A stretch of DNA of 64,000 nucleotides. It comes from Cyclobacterium roseum (GTDB lineage Bacteria; Bacteroidota; Bacteroidia; Cytophagales; Cyclobacteriaceae). Under the pieces are notes generated by a model. The model ran no database searches, was not told the origin of the DNA, and saw nothing but the letters and a program-made list of their open reading frames with translations. The DNA is taken from contig NZ_WNKF01000008.1 of the NCBI RefSeq assembly GCF_010119225.1, positions 176,825-240,824 on the forward strand, written 5' to 3'. Below, piece by piece: positions 43,014 to 53,500 of this stretch. A program made the position numbers and the translations under genes. The first letter of the stretch is position 1; each line of letters starts with the position of its first letter.

Positions 43014-44459
43014 TTATAGCTCTATAAACTGTTTATAATGTTCGTACCGTAAAAACATATCCCTTACGTAATGGTAGGGTTCTGCTCCCCTCACAAAGCC
43101 ATTTCGCACCACCTCATCATGGTAGTACTGTTTATCGGCCAGCTTCAAAATATACTCTTCTACATTATCATCCCATACATTCGGGTCTTTGCCGTGCTTT
43201 TCCGCCAAACGCATGGCATCAAATACATGTCCTGCTCCGCAGTTGAAGGCAGCCAGCGTAAATTTTACTTGCTGAACAGAATCTTCTACCGCTTCAAAAT
43301 AATCACGCATCTTGCCCAAATACTTCACCCCGCCACTTACATTTTGCTCCGGATTGAAGCTATTGCTAACGCCGACTTCTTTTGCCGTGGCCGGCATGAG
43401 TTGGATCAATCCGCTAGCTCCTACCCAGGATTGGGCCCAGGGATCAAATCGTGACTCCTGATACACCTGGGAACAGAGGAAACGCCAGTCCCATCCGATT
43501 TTGGGGGCATTGGCCTTTATGATCTCGTCGTATTGGCTGATTTTATTGCCGTTTTTGCTGTATAACTCGCTTTGAATCCTGCCCCGGAAGGATTTGGTAT
43601 TTTTGAAATACTTATTGTAAATCACGTAATAATCATCGCTCTTTTTCTCTTCTGCTATCCATTCGTTGATGGCCTGAAGCAATTCCGGAGAATTCTGCCT
43701 TACCGCCCAGGCAATGCGTTGGGAAAAGGAAATCCGGGTATCTATATGGAGGATCGGATAATAGGTTTTGTTGATCGCTGCGATGTTGTAATCAGCCACC
43801 GTTCGGTCGATTTCCCCATCTACCACCATTCGGATGATTTCGTCGGTAGGTACGTTACCATCGATCCGTTTAATCGGAATGTCAGCACCGATCTCATCCT
43901 GCAGGTTTTGAAGCCGTTGCGAATAAGAGGTGTTTTCCCGCACCCAAACGGTGTCATCTTCCAATTCCAGCGTATTTGAAATAACTTCCTTATCGATTTT
44001 GTAGCCGGGCAGGGAGCGCCAGTTGTCGGGCATCCGCTGTACCAGGGCCTGGTGGGTCACGTAATGATTTTCGGTGAAACTCACTAACTGTTTTCTCGGC
44101 TCCGTGATCGTCAGTCCATAGGCAATCAAGTCACCCTCCCCATTGTTCAACATATCAAACAGATCATCGATGTCCTCGGCGACGGTAATTTTCAGCTCCA
44201 GATCCAGGTGCGCTGCCAGGCGAGACAATAACTCGTACTCAAAACCCATGGGCATCCCTTTATACAAAAAATAGCTCGTAGAGCTGTAAATGGTGATGGC
44301 GTGCAGCACTCCATCTTCTTTGATGCTTTCCAGGTCTTTTGAAACGTTATAAGGTACAAGCTCGGCCTCCATCACCTGCTCACTTTCACCGGGGCTTTGG
44401 GAACAGGCAGCCAAAATCAGTAACACGACAATAAATAAAGTATTCTTTCGTAGGTCCAT
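43014..44459 (-). CDS. mltF: MltF-type membrane-bound lytic murein transglycosylase
   Basis: The 481-residue product has a lipoprotein signal ending LAAC (Cys19). Residues 50-270 form a type-3 solute-binding-like domain (AITIYSSTSYFLYKG, GFEYELLSRLAAHL, NYVTHQALVQR). The C-terminal catalytic SLT domain begins near residue 310 with QVYQESRFDPWAQSWVGASG (active Glu), LIQLMPATAKEVGVS and FNCGAGHV. It cleaves peptidoglycan glycan strands to anhydro ends. Domain order and length are standard for MltF. Confidence 0.9.
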   Translation of the reverse strand: MDLRKNTLFIVVLLILAACSQSPGESEQVMEAELVPYNVSKDLESIKEDGVLHAITIYSSTSYFLYKGMPMGFEYELLSRLAAHLDLELKITVAEDIDDLFDMLNNGEGDLIAYGLTITEPRKQLVSFTENHYVTHQALVQRMPDNWRSLPGYKIDKEVISNTLELEDDTVWVRENTSYSQRLQNLQDEIGADIPIKRIDGNVPTDEIIRMVVDGEIDRTVADYNIAAINKTYYPILHIDTRISFSQRIAWAVRQNSPELLQAINEWIAEEKKSDDYYVIYNKYFKNTKSFRGRIQSELYSKNGNKISQYDEIIKANAPKIGWDWRFLCSQVYQESRFDPWAQSWVGASGLIQLMPATAKEVGVSNSFNPEQNVSGGVKYLGKMRDYFEAVEDSVQQVKFTLAAFNCGAGHVFDAMRLAEKHGKDPNVWDDNVEEYILKLADKQYYHDEVVRNGFVRGAEPYHYVRDMFLRYEHYKQFIEL

Positions 44460-44720
44460 AAGCTATACAATATATGGAAATAAATGAATGAAGCAAGGAA
44501 TTGTTTAATTCATTGCATTTTTTGACCCGGATAAGGCTGGGGATTTAGGGTGCAAATGCTGTTTATGAGCTGATTTTTTACTCCTGGGTTCGATAATCCT
44601 TAATCTGGGCGAGTTCAAATCCCTCTTACCAAGTAGGTAAGATCCTGACCCGACCAGGAGTTGGGAGGGATTTTAGCACGTAACTATCATTAAATTATAA
44701 CAAATTTAAAATACTCAAAA

Positions 44721-44755
44721 AAATCCCCCTTGCCCCCTTAAAAAGGGGGAATTTG
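44721..44755. repeat. AAATCCCCC hairpin repeat
   Basis: AAATCCCCCTTGCCCCCTTA followed by AAAAGGGGGAATTT folds into a stem. It is the same dispersed palindrome family as 16572-16697. It is the only feature seen in 44460-44899. Confidence 0.5.
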
Positions 44756-44899
44756 TTCACGGAATTCTGATGGCTTCTCCACCTTACTATTCAGATCATT
44801 TGCAAACCTGACTAAAAGCCAGGAAGGAGAGGCTTTCGCTTCTCCTTCTTACCTTATTTCGGCATTTAAACTGACAATCAGCAGGTATCTGCTCAGGCA

Positions 44900-45787
44900 C
44901 TAGCCCAATTTCTCTTTAAAGAAATCAATGGTCCGTCCCCAGGCCAGTTTGGCCGCAGCTTCGTCGTAGCGGGGCGTGGAATGGTTGTGAAACCCGTGAT
45001 TTACGTCTGCATACATAAAGGCCTGGTATTCCTTGTCATGGGCTTTCAGCTCCTTTTCGTATTCCGGCCAACCGGCATTTACCCGCGTGTCCAACCCCGC
45101 AAAGTGTAGCATCAGCGGTGCCTGTATCTGTGGCACTTCTTCTGCGGTGGGCTGTCCACCATAGAAAGGGACCGAAGCTCCCAGGTCCGGCACGCGCACG
45201 GCCATCATATTGGAAATCCAGCCTCCAAAGCAGAACCCAACCACACCGGCTTTGCCCGTGCAGTGCTCGTGCCCCTTTAGCATTTCGTAGCCGGCAATAA
45301 AATCCTGCAGCATGTCTTCCCGATCCCGTTTGGACTGCATGGTACGGCCCTCGTCATCCGATCCCGGGTAACCGCCCAAAGGGGTCAATGCATCCGGGGC
45401 AAAGGCGATAAAGCCATCCAGCGCCGCCTGATGGGCGGTGTCTTCTATATAGGGATTCAGCCCGCGGTTTTCATGCACCACCAATATGCCCGGAAGGGGC
45501 CCGCTTTGGTCTTTGGGACGGGTGAGCAGGCCTTTCATGGTACCAGCGCCTTTGGGCGAAGAGTAGCTCACGTATTCCGAGATCAGCCGGGGATCGTCCT
45601 GGGTATAGCGCCGGGCAGCGGCGTAATTGGGCATCAGATAGCCCATAATGGCCGATACGGTCAGCCCGCCTACGGCAAACTTGGAAAGGCGCTGTACAAA
45701 ATCCCTGCGCTCGATGCGGCTATGTGCATAATCGTCGTACAGGTCAAAAACTTCCTGGTCCAGGTCTTTTTTATCAATTGGTTTCAT
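44900..45787 (-). CDS. Dienelactone hydrolase family protein, Tat-type or membrane-anchored
   Basis: The 295-residue product carries an [20 protein letters not shown] stretch near residue 26 as a possible Tat or anchor segment. The hydrolase carries VGFCFGG with Cys186 as nucleophile, [10 protein letters not shown] with the Asp and [14 protein letters not shown] with the His, the Cys-His-Asp triad of dienelactone hydrolase. The substrate is an ester or lactone, unknown here. There is no degradation pathway gene beside it. The start is the ATG at 45787; a longer frame is not seen. Confidence 0.8.
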   Translation of the reverse strand: MKPIDKKDLDQEVFDLYDDYAHSRIERRDFVQRLSKFAVGGLTVSAIMGYLMPNYAAARRYTQDDPRLISEYVSYSSPKGAGTMKGLLTRPKDQSGPLPGILVVHENRGLNPYIEDTAHQAALDGFIAFAPDALTPLGGYPGSDDEGRTMQSKRDREDMLQDFIAGYEMLKGHEHCTGKAGVVGFCFGGWISNMMAVRVPDLGASVPFYGGQPTAEEVPQIQAPLMLHFAGLDTRVNAGWPEYEKELKAHDKEYQAFMYADVNHGFHNHSTPRYDEAAAKLAWGRTIDFFKEKLG

Positions 45788-46060
45788 ATGATTATAATTT
45801 GCTTTTAAATGGCCATATGGAATCTCGCATGCTTTATAATCATTCCTCCGTGGGTTGCTTACGTCATGCTCGATTTCATGGGTAAAAAGGATTAGTAGTT
45901 AAGGTTATAAGGTACCCTATTTTTCCGAAAATTAGATAAAAAGCCGGCGAAACTTTTCTTTTAGGGAGGGATGCCTTGGAAAATTCACTGGGGAAAATAG
46001 GAGGGGATTTTATAACCTTGGTCTTTCCATTTCTTACGTCACCATTTTATTGGTGAAGTT

Positions 46061-47704
46061 TTATTCCGCTGCTCTTTCAAAAAGAATATTTTTCACCGTG
46101 CCCTCCGATGCCACCTCAAAATACATGATGTCCTCCTTCGTTTTTCCATGAAAACTGTATTTCGTTCTTCTATTCGCCCCAAATACTCCCTTTTGCCCCT
46201 CGCTGAGGACCAGGCGATTATTGGGGTACGTTAAAACCAGTTGCTGATCGATTACTTCTAGCACATAGGTTACATCCAGTTCTTTGGAATAGTAGGTACC
46301 TGCATAGGCTTCCAGATGCTGATTGGGCTGATCCGCTAGCTGGATCCTCTCAAAATAGAAAATGGCACCGCCAAAATCTACCTGTAGGTCATCATCCGCA
46401 TCTTCTTGTCCAAAGGCGTAGGTAGTATACGGATTGTCGATTCTGGAGAATCGATTCGGGCCTTCCGGAAGGAGGGGTGTCCCCGTATTGCCCCTACTGC
46501 TGACCGCTTTCAAGGTATCGTTCTCCACATAAATCGCCATGCGCAAATCGCTGTTTAATTCCTGGTAGGTTCCGGTAAAGGCCTTTAATTCCGCTGCCAT
46601 ATGAGGGGAAAAAGTTGCCTTTTGACCGGCTTCCGTTGGTTCCTGTACAAACAGGTCCAGAATCTGGTAGGAGAAATTGACCGCATTGATATTTTCGTCG
46701 TTTGCATATACCACCACCGCCAAATTCAGTGCCGGCACGGCGATAAATTGGCTGCGCATGCCCCGATCTCGTCCGCTGTGATGGTAGGTGGTGAGCGTCT
46801 TATAGGGAGAAACAAATAGTCCCCTACCATAGCTCATCCGTTCGCCATTATTCAAGGTATCCCGTTCCGTGAGGAAATCTTTCAGGTAGGCATATTCAGG
46901 AGCAGGGTTTAGGAATAGTTCCGACCAGCGGAGCATATCGGGAATGGTACTTTCCATGCCCCCGGCCCCGACGCAAAGGGTCAGCGATTTGGGTTGTTTG
47001 TATCCCTTGTCCGTGGCAAAGTAGGGATAGGCCCGGTTGGGGACAAGGGTTTCCAGGTCCTGGATAAAAAATGTTTGTTCCATATCCAGGGGGTCGAAAA
47101 GTTCCTTTTTTGAAAATTCATGAAGACCCATCCCGGATACCCTTTCCACGATCAAGGCCAGTAAAACATAGTTGGTGTTGGAATAAAGCATCTTTTCGCC
47201 CGGGGCGTTATTGGTCCCTTTTTGCCGGAACATCAGCGCCTGAATCATTTCATTGGTATAGCCCCGATGGCTGTAGTCAAAGCCTTTTAAATCCAGTAGC
47301 ACGTTGTGGTTTCGGATCCCACTGCTATGGTTGAGCAAATGCTTTATCCGGATCGTGTCCCCATAAAACGCCAATTCCGGGATGTACTTCCTTACATCTT
47401 CCTGTACGGATAATTTACCCTGCTTTTCCAATAGACGGATGCAGGCGGCAGTAAATTGTTTGGTAACCGAGGCCAGCCCAAAGACCGTGGAATCATTGAA
47501 TGGGAGCTGGTATTCCAGGTTCATATTGCCCCTGCTGCCATGGTAGAGTACTTGGCCGTCTTTTACCAGGCCAACGGTTACTCCGGGATGTGATTCCTCC
47601 GGTACTGCTTCCAACAACAGCGCATCGATGCTGTTTTTCACAGGGTTCTGGGCATGTACCTGAACAGCCGTAAATATCCATAATAAGAGGTAGAAGGATT
47701 TCAT
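46061..47704 (-). CDS. Beta-lactamase-fold serine hydrolase
   Basis: The 547-residue product has a signal peptide ending VHAQ. It contains SVTK (Ser79, Lys82) and the Tyr-x-Asn motif YSN (Tyr174), typical of class C beta-lactamase/penicillin-binding-like esterases (PF00144). A C-terminal DUF3471-type beta-domain follows (FTGTYQELNSDLRM, LEAYAGTYYSKELDVTY). It is likely an esterase or peptidase of the envelope rather than a true beta-lactamase. It starts 52 bases after the end of the DUF1700-like gene on the same strand. Confidence 0.85.
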   Translation of the reverse strand: MKSFYLLLWIFTAVQVHAQNPVKNSIDALLLEAVPEESHPGVTVGLVKDGQVLYHGSRGNMNLEYQLPFNDSTVFGLASVTKQFTAACIRLLEKQGKLSVQEDVRKYIPELAFYGDTIRIKHLLNHSSGIRNHNVLLDLKGFDYSHRGYTNEMIQALMFRQKGTNNAPGEKMLYSNTNYVLLALIVERVSGMGLHEFSKKELFDPLDMEQTFFIQDLETLVPNRAYPYFATDKGYKQPKSLTLCVGAGGMESTIPDMLRWSELFLNPAPEYAYLKDFLTERDTLNNGERMSYGRGLFVSPYKTLTTYHHSGRDRGMRSQFIAVPALNLAVVVYANDENINAVNFSYQILDLFVQEPTEAGQKATFSPHMAAELKAFTGTYQELNSDLRMAIYVENDTLKAVSSRGNTGTPLLPEGPNRFSRIDNPYTTYAFGQEDADDDLQVDFGGAIFYFERIQLADQPNQHLEAYAGTYYSKELDVTYVLEVIDQQLVLTYPNNRLVLSEGQKGVFGANRRTKYSFHGKTKEDIMYFEVASEGTVKNILFERAAE

Positions 47705-47755
47705 TTTGGTAGGTGTTTAGCTGGTTTTCTAAGAAGGGAGGAATCCAGGCAGGTA

Positions 47756-48367
47756 TTAGGTTGCTGACTGACTTGCTTTAAACATTCGGAAGAAGAAAAA
47801 GGGGAGAAAGCCCAGGCCAAAGAGCAAAAAGCCCAGCGCAAGCAATACACCGGCCCCTTGTAAATGGAGTAATTTGAAAAGGCATGCCGCAATCAATACC
47901 ATACCACTCAGGGAGCCCAACAGCCATTGGAGTTTTCCGGAAAGGTGTAAAAACAGCCTGTTTTTGAGTTTGTTTACCAATAACAAGGGCAGGAAAACAA
48001 AGGCAAAGCCCAGCATTCCGGCATACAGTAAGGAAGTGCCCCCCGGCAAAGACATGATTTTAAAAAAGGTGCCGAGGGTAGCCGAAAGGGCAAACACATA
48101 GCCGGAAAGGTAGGTGCATTGGTTTAGGCGCAGGCGCTTTTTATAGTTGAGTAGGTAAAGGGTTTCCTGCTGTATTTCGCCAAATCCATTGGGCGTGATT
48201 TGCGCATAGGCGGCTTGAAAGGCGTTTTCAAAGGATTGCCCGCTTTGCATTTCCGCCTCAACCACGCAACAAAAATGGTCGATCAGGTCATCCTGCAATG
48301 CTTTGTCGGCAATTTCACTGTGCCGAACGGCCCGGCTGATGATTTCAAATTGTTGCTCGGAAATCAT
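47756..48367 (-). CDS. Membrane protein encoded with PadR (DUF1700-like)
   Basis: The 203-residue product has an N-terminal helical cytosolic region (LQDDLIDHFCCVVEAEMQSG, FENAFQAAYAQITPNG) typical of DUF1700-type PadR partners, followed by four TM segments. Its start overlaps the PadR stop by four bases (ATGA), so they are coupled. The family is linked with membrane stress regulators, but the role is unclear. The beta-lactamase-fold gene follows 52 bases downstream, perhaps in the same operon. Confidence 0.65.
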   Translation of the reverse strand: MISEQQFEIISRAVRHSEIADKALQDDLIDHFCCVVEAEMQSGQSFENAFQAAYAQITPNGFGEIQQETLYLLNYKKRLRLNQCTYLSGYVFALSATLGTFFKIMSLPGGTSLLYAGMLGFAFVFLPLLLVNKLKNRLFLHLSGKLQWLLGSLSGMVLIAACLFKLLHLQGAGVLLALGFLLFGLGFLPFFFFRMFKASQSAT

Positions 48368-48711
48368 ACCGCTGGAGTGGTTTTCGTGTCGGTAAAGATG
48401 ATTTTGTGTAGCGTGTCCATAAAGTCGGCCAACTCCTGCACGGCCATTTTCTGCTCGCCTTTGCCTTTGGGTGTCAGGGTATAGTATTTTCGTACCCTTT
48501 TCCCGAGGGTGACTTCTTCCGTCGTGACCATCCCGTCGCTTAGCAGCTTGTGCAGGATCGGGTAGAGGCTTCCGTCTTTGATCAGGATTTTACCTTCCGA
48601 AATGCCCTTTACCTTCTGGCAGATTTCGTACCCGTACATTTTTCCGTTTTCTTCCAGGAGCTTTAATATGATGACCCCCAGGGTGCCCTTTAACAATTCT
48701 TTTGAATACAT
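48364..48711 (-). CDS. PadR-family transcriptional repressor
   Basis: The product is 115 residues from the ATG at 48711; 15 upstream open codons run through the palindromic operator and are rejected. MYSKELLKGTLGVIILKLLE, YGYEICQKVKG, DGSLYPILHKLLSDGMVTTE and the wing RKYYTLTPKGKGE are typical PadR features. It is expected to bind the inverted repeat in its own promoter. It is translationally coupled to the downstream membrane protein gene. Confidence 0.9.
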   Translation of the reverse strand: MYSKELLKGTLGVIILKLLEENGKMYGYEICQKVKGISEGKILIKDGSLYPILHKLLSDGMVTTEEVTLGKRVRKYYTLTPKGKGEQKMAVQELADFMDTLHKIIFTDTKTTPAV

Positions 48712-48717
48712 AGGGTA

Positions 48718-48745
48718 AATATACATCATAATACGATGTATCAAA
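48718..48745 (-). promoter_or_regulatory. padR promoter with an embedded palindromic operator
   Basis: The inverted repeat ATACATC-N7-GATGTAT (48721-48741, perfect 7-base arms) lies between a TTG and a TATATTTA box on the minus strand, with 18 bases between them. This matches a Bacteroidota TTG/TAnnTTTG promoter apart from the final base. A repressor bound here would block the promoter. ATG 48711 lies just downstream. Confidence 0.65.
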
Positions 48746-48788
48746 ACAAAAGGCATGGTTTATTACACCCTTTAACCGTGCGTTGCGT

Positions 48789-48965
48789 CTAAAGGGGATT
48801 TAGTTGGTTATCGCGAGTGGTATATTGGCTAGAGATGGAAGCGGAAACTAAGGCCACGCTTTGATTGTACAGGTGCTCCTGAAATTCGATAAACAACTTG
48901 GGTAATTCTCCAAATAGGTCGTCCAGTAATTCCTCTGATGAAATGGGTTTCCCATAAGCACTCCA
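48789..48965 (-). pseudogene. Remnant resembling the C-terminus of a type I restriction HsdR subunit
   Basis: An open stretch of 58 codons reads WSAYGKPISSEELLDDLFGE and LPKLFIEFQEHL, reminiscent of the HsdR C-terminal region (usual pattern GKPI, EEFL, LFGxLPxLF), before TAG 48789. No start or other HsdR parts are seen in 48712-49107. It may be the last scrap of a lost restriction locus. The match rests on memory of the family and needs a search. Confidence 0.3.
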
Positions 48966-49107
48966 AAAGGAAGGGGGAAACCATGGGATTGATCGCGCTT
49001 TCCTTTCGGTTTCTTAGTTTGATGTTAACCGCGCAATTTTGCTTCGGCTACTTCCTTCGAAACTACCGATTTTTCCGGATAAGGGATGTTACCAAGCGAT
49101 CGCCTTT

Positions 49108-49326
49108 CTAAAGGATCCCTCCCCCCAACACCAATCGAATAAGTCCCACCAGCACGGCGATGCCACAGAGCACCATGCCTTCATTGGATTTCCCGATAGC
49201 ACTGATGATCAAGCCGAGAATGGCGAAAGGGATATTGATCCAATTAAACCATCCTAAAAGCGGAATAAATCCCAGCAACATACCCAAGGCGGCCAGTACG
49301 CCAAGGATTAATCCAACTGTTTTCAT
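49108..49326 (-). CDS. Small two- or three-TM membrane protein
   Basis: The 72-residue product begins MKTVGLILGVLAALGMLLGF and continues IPLLGWFNWINIPFAILGLI, then a Gly/Leu-rich end. The GFIPLLGWFNWINIPFA motif is common in small Bacteroidota membrane proteins of unknown function. It has its own ATG and an AT-rich region upstream. No partner gene. Confidence 0.6.
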   Translation of the reverse strand: MKTVGLILGVLAALGMLLGFIPLLGWFNWINIPFAILGLIISAIGKSNEGMVLCGIAVLVGLIRLVLGGGIL

Positions 49327-50575
49327 AGGAATGGTCTGTTTTTTAATTAAGGCCTTTTCTGAACGGGAGAAGTAAGGGAGGACAAAGGAAACGCCACAGC
49401 TCCCCGCCTCTGTATCGGCATTCCGGGCGACCGGCCGGTACCGAGCGCACCCTACCCGTAACCACCTCCTGCATTACCTCCTTTCTCACCAACCGAAGGC
49501 TGCTAAAACTAGCAAAATTTTCCGATTTGGATGCAACACGTTCTCGAAATAGTTTCTATTTCGATCGGATGGGAGGAGTACCGAACGACGAATTTGCCGG
49601 TATCCGTACTTGCTGGAGTAGCTACAGGCCTGTTTTAGTTCCATCTGCGTCCTGCCCCCGGTGCGAAAAACGTTGGCTGCCCCCTAGACACGAACCGGAT
49701 TCGATTGAAAGTACGATTAAGACTAGATTTATCGAACCAAAAATCCCCCCCCCATTCCTTTATCGGAAAATTTCGTTCGTATCCGTTAGGAAGCTATTGG
49801 TTGGATTATGTTATCGTTATTCCCATTGATTCCATCGAGGGGAAGGCAGCGAAATTTTCTACTACTCCCCAAAATTTTAGCCCAAACAAAAATTTATCCA
49901 TAAAAAAATTTGGATAATTACACGAATTAATTAACTTCACTATCATAAAAACCAACACCACTATTTTAACTACTTCGTTTTCTTTGCCGACATAGTGTTT
50001 TGTCAAGGGTCCTTTTTGATTCCAATGCCGTTGAACTTTGGAGCAAAAAGGTTTTTCAATCAACTGCAAAGCCGAAAACTGTTGACAGTATACAGCTTTT
50101 TTCAAAAACAAATCTACCTACTTATCAACCTTTAGGTGTCGTCGCAGTCCCTGGTGACTTTTTGAATACCCTAATGCTTAAAGGTTTTCGTTTCATCGAG
50201 CTTGTGTTTACCATGTAAACAGGTTACGGCATTACTATGTGTTAACCTACGAATGCCTTTTTTCTTATGAAACCTTTTTCATTCCTACTAGCAGGGCTGC
50301 CATTACTGTGCCTGGAACCACCGTATGCCCGGGAAAAAATCAATCCAAGCCGCCTCCCCTTTTCAATAAAGTGGAATCCCCCTGGTCGAAACCACCCGGC
50401 TACAGCCGGAAAAGGTAGGGGCCCTGACCCTTTACCTGATCCGGTGCGAAGAACAGAATCACCTCGCTAGAGACAAAAATAAGGAACATAAAAACGGCTC
50501 CATCGCCGATGATGCCAGCGGTCCGGTAACCGGTTAGTAATCCAATTTAATTTTTAAAACCTCATTAATTTTACT
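49327..50575. other. 1.25-kb gene-poor stretch upstream of the RHS locus
   Basis: Open frames (49527-49829, 49806-50111, 50000-50218) lack family features and overlap on both strands. The frame at 50000-50218 (ELWSKKVFQSTAKPKTVDSI) reads somewhat protein-like and may be a remnant. The 49400-49700 part has mixed composition. It may hold the RHS promoter and is a candidate for a degraded insertion, but nothing decisive is seen. Confidence 0.4.
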
Positions 50576-53500
50576 ATGAAAACCATCTATAAACGCAACC
50601 CACACGGTTGGCTTTGGGTAGCCATCTACCTGCAAATGAATCTGATGCCTGCAATCACATTAGGGCAGGAAATGGCATTCAGAGCCCAGGTCACCCCACC
50701 CTCTCCCGAGGTGAGTGCCCTGGCCAAATTTGCCGACACGCGCATATCCCATTATTCCGGGCTACCGGATATCACCATCCCCCTGTATACCATTGCAGAA
50801 CAAGACCTGGAAATTCCGGTGCTGCTACGTTACCATGCTGGTGGAATCCGCGTGGAAGAGCGTGCGGGCTGGGCAGGACTGGGTTGGGCCCTGATCGCAG
50901 GTGGAAGTATCAGCAGAACCATGAAGGGGCTTCCGGATGAGCATAACCAATCAAGCAGTGGCTATATCCAGCATGATGTGGTACCTGATAAACTGTCTAC
51001 CAGTCAATTGGCGGACTATTATAACCGCACACAAAGTGCAGTCATCGATTTTGAGCAGGATATTTTTCACTTTGCATTCGCCAATTTTTCCGGAAAATTT
51101 GTGCTTGATAAAAATGGTGAAGTTGCCTTCCTGAATGCCAGCAACTTAAAAATTCAATTTGATCAGGTAAACAGGAACATTGTCCGATGGAAGGTATGGG
51201 ACGGAAGCGGCAACCAGTATATTTTTGAAGACCCGGAACGAACCATCACAGAAGCAATCTCCGAAGGCAAATCAGCACTCTTCCGTTCCATTTATCATTC
51301 GGCCTGGCACCTGAGTAAAATCATTACTTATAGTGGCAGGGAAATAACCTTCCTTTACGAAAACTATACCGAATCCTATTATTCCAGATCAACCCAATCT
51401 GCTTCCTATTTTTTAAGTGGAAGTTCCGGAAGGGGTGTCTGCGGCACCAACAGAATGACCAATGGATTTTCTGAAATGACCATCCGGGGAAAACAGTTGC
51501 AAGCAATCCAATTTGGTTTGGGTAAAGTACTGATCGAAAGCAAAGATGACCGGCAAGATGCTACATCCAAAAGACTATCAGGCATCAAGGTGTTTAATAA
51601 TAGGGATCGGCTCATTAAATCGTTTACGTTTGATCATGATTATTACCAATCCACCCTGTCAAACGGACACATACAGCTTCCGGATTTCATAGCCAGGGCG
51701 ACGCCCAGGAAACGGCTTCGTCTTTCGAAAGTCACCGAAAATACGACAAAGCAGGAACTGGAATATTTCCTGGAATATAACGGCAATACCTTACCGCATT
51801 TGTTTTCCAATGCCCAGGACCATTGGGGTTTTTACAATGGAGAGGACAACCGGAGCCTTATTCCCCAGTATATGAAATTCCGGCAAGCCAACGCCAACCG
51901 GCTGGTCGTTCCGGAAAAGGCCGCAATGGGTTGCTTAAAAAAAATCTCCTATCCGACCGGAGGGACCATTACCTATGAAATGGAAAGCAATACCGCAGTG
52001 GTCCGTTCAGATGATTATTACAATTATTTTAGTCCGGTAGTCCTGGAAAAGGATCAACCTCTATATTCCGCGTCGGTAAACAGCAAACGCCCCAAAGCCT
52101 ATTTCCAAGTGGAACCCCAGGAATCCACGGAGGATACACACAAATTGATCCAATATACGGTTCATCTGAGTAATTTGAAGGATTGTGATGCACGAGGCAA
52201 AGATTGCCGTGGCTCCCTGGATGTATACCTGTACTCCCCTGCAGACAGGTCCTTTGTAAGTTTGCTTTCCAATACGATCAAAAAGGGGAGCATTACCGGC
52301 GATATTTGGCTGAAAGCAGGCATCCAATACCAACTGCATGTAGAGGGTCCTGCCAGCGTGACGGCAGGAGTGACCGCTACCGTTTCAGGTAGAAAAAATC
52401 CACCAAAACAGGAGGATACCGGTCAGATAGAAGTTCCTACGGGAGGCTTGCGGGTCCAATCCATCACCAAGGATTTTGGCCACCAAACCGAAACGATCCA
52501 ATATCGCTATGAGCAAGCGGAGGAAAACATTTCCTCGGGCTCGCTGGCGACCTTTCCAAAATACGACTTTATCCATTTCAATACGGTCACCCAAAAGGTT
52601 CCGGGTAGAAATGATATTTCTGTGGACCATTGTTTGAAATTTGAATTACGGTCTTATTCTCAGCTGCCGCTATCCTCGGGTGCGGATTTCTTTGGCTATG
52701 CCAACATCAAAGAGATCAGGGAAAACGCGGAAGGGGAAATTCTGCGCACAGATTATCAATACCTATCCCCAAAGCATTTTCCGGATCAATCCCGCTATGT
52801 GGCTCCTTTCGGAATCGTACGAAGCGCAGAAGCCAAAAGGGGTGTGCCCGCCGGAGTGATTTATTTTGTTCAAACCAAAGAGGGTTTCCAAAAATCCCGG
52901 GAATTGATCTATACCTATCGAGCATCGGAAAGGGCTTCCCATGAAAACGTTGTTTTTTCCTGCATGGGTTACGGGCCCGGAGGATGTCAGGATATCCGGT
53001 ACCTGAAATATTTCAATACCACGGTCTGGAATCCTCGCATTGAAATAAAGGAGATTCGGTTCGATATCCAGACCGGTGCGGGCTTTGAAAAAACCAGCAC
53101 AACAAGCTATGATGAGAACTACCTATTGCCGATAAAGCAGACCCATTCCCTATCCCAAAACACTAGCCTGGAAGAATATTATTATTACCCTTTCAACCTT
53201 CCTTCGGCCTTGAATGCTTCCGGAGACCGGTCCGTGCTTGCAAGCCTGATGGATGCCAATAGGATTACTCCCAGCCTGGCCCAGGTGAAAAAAATGGCCG
53301 GGCAACAGGTTGAGCAGCAACAGGTCCAAATGAAAAGGTACCATGGGAAAATTTTGCTGGCAGGACTGTTCAAAAAGCACGCTGACCATCCCGCATACCA
53401 GGACCTCCACATTTTGTCCTATGATTCCTTCGGGAATATTCTGGAGCAAAAGCCCCGGACCGGGCCCAGGCAAAGTTTTCTCTGGTTTGAAGAGGGGAGG

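Noticed and set aside
46061..47704. Beta-lactamase resistance gene controlled by the BlaI-M56 pair
   Set aside because: The SVTK and YSN motifs fit the wider esterase-like family, it lies 16 kb from BlaI and a PadR operon is its nearer neighbour.
49527..50218. Three overlapping ORFs upstream of the RHS locus
   Set aside because: No recognisable domains and conflicting strands; only 50000-50218 reads at all protein-like and that is not enough to call.
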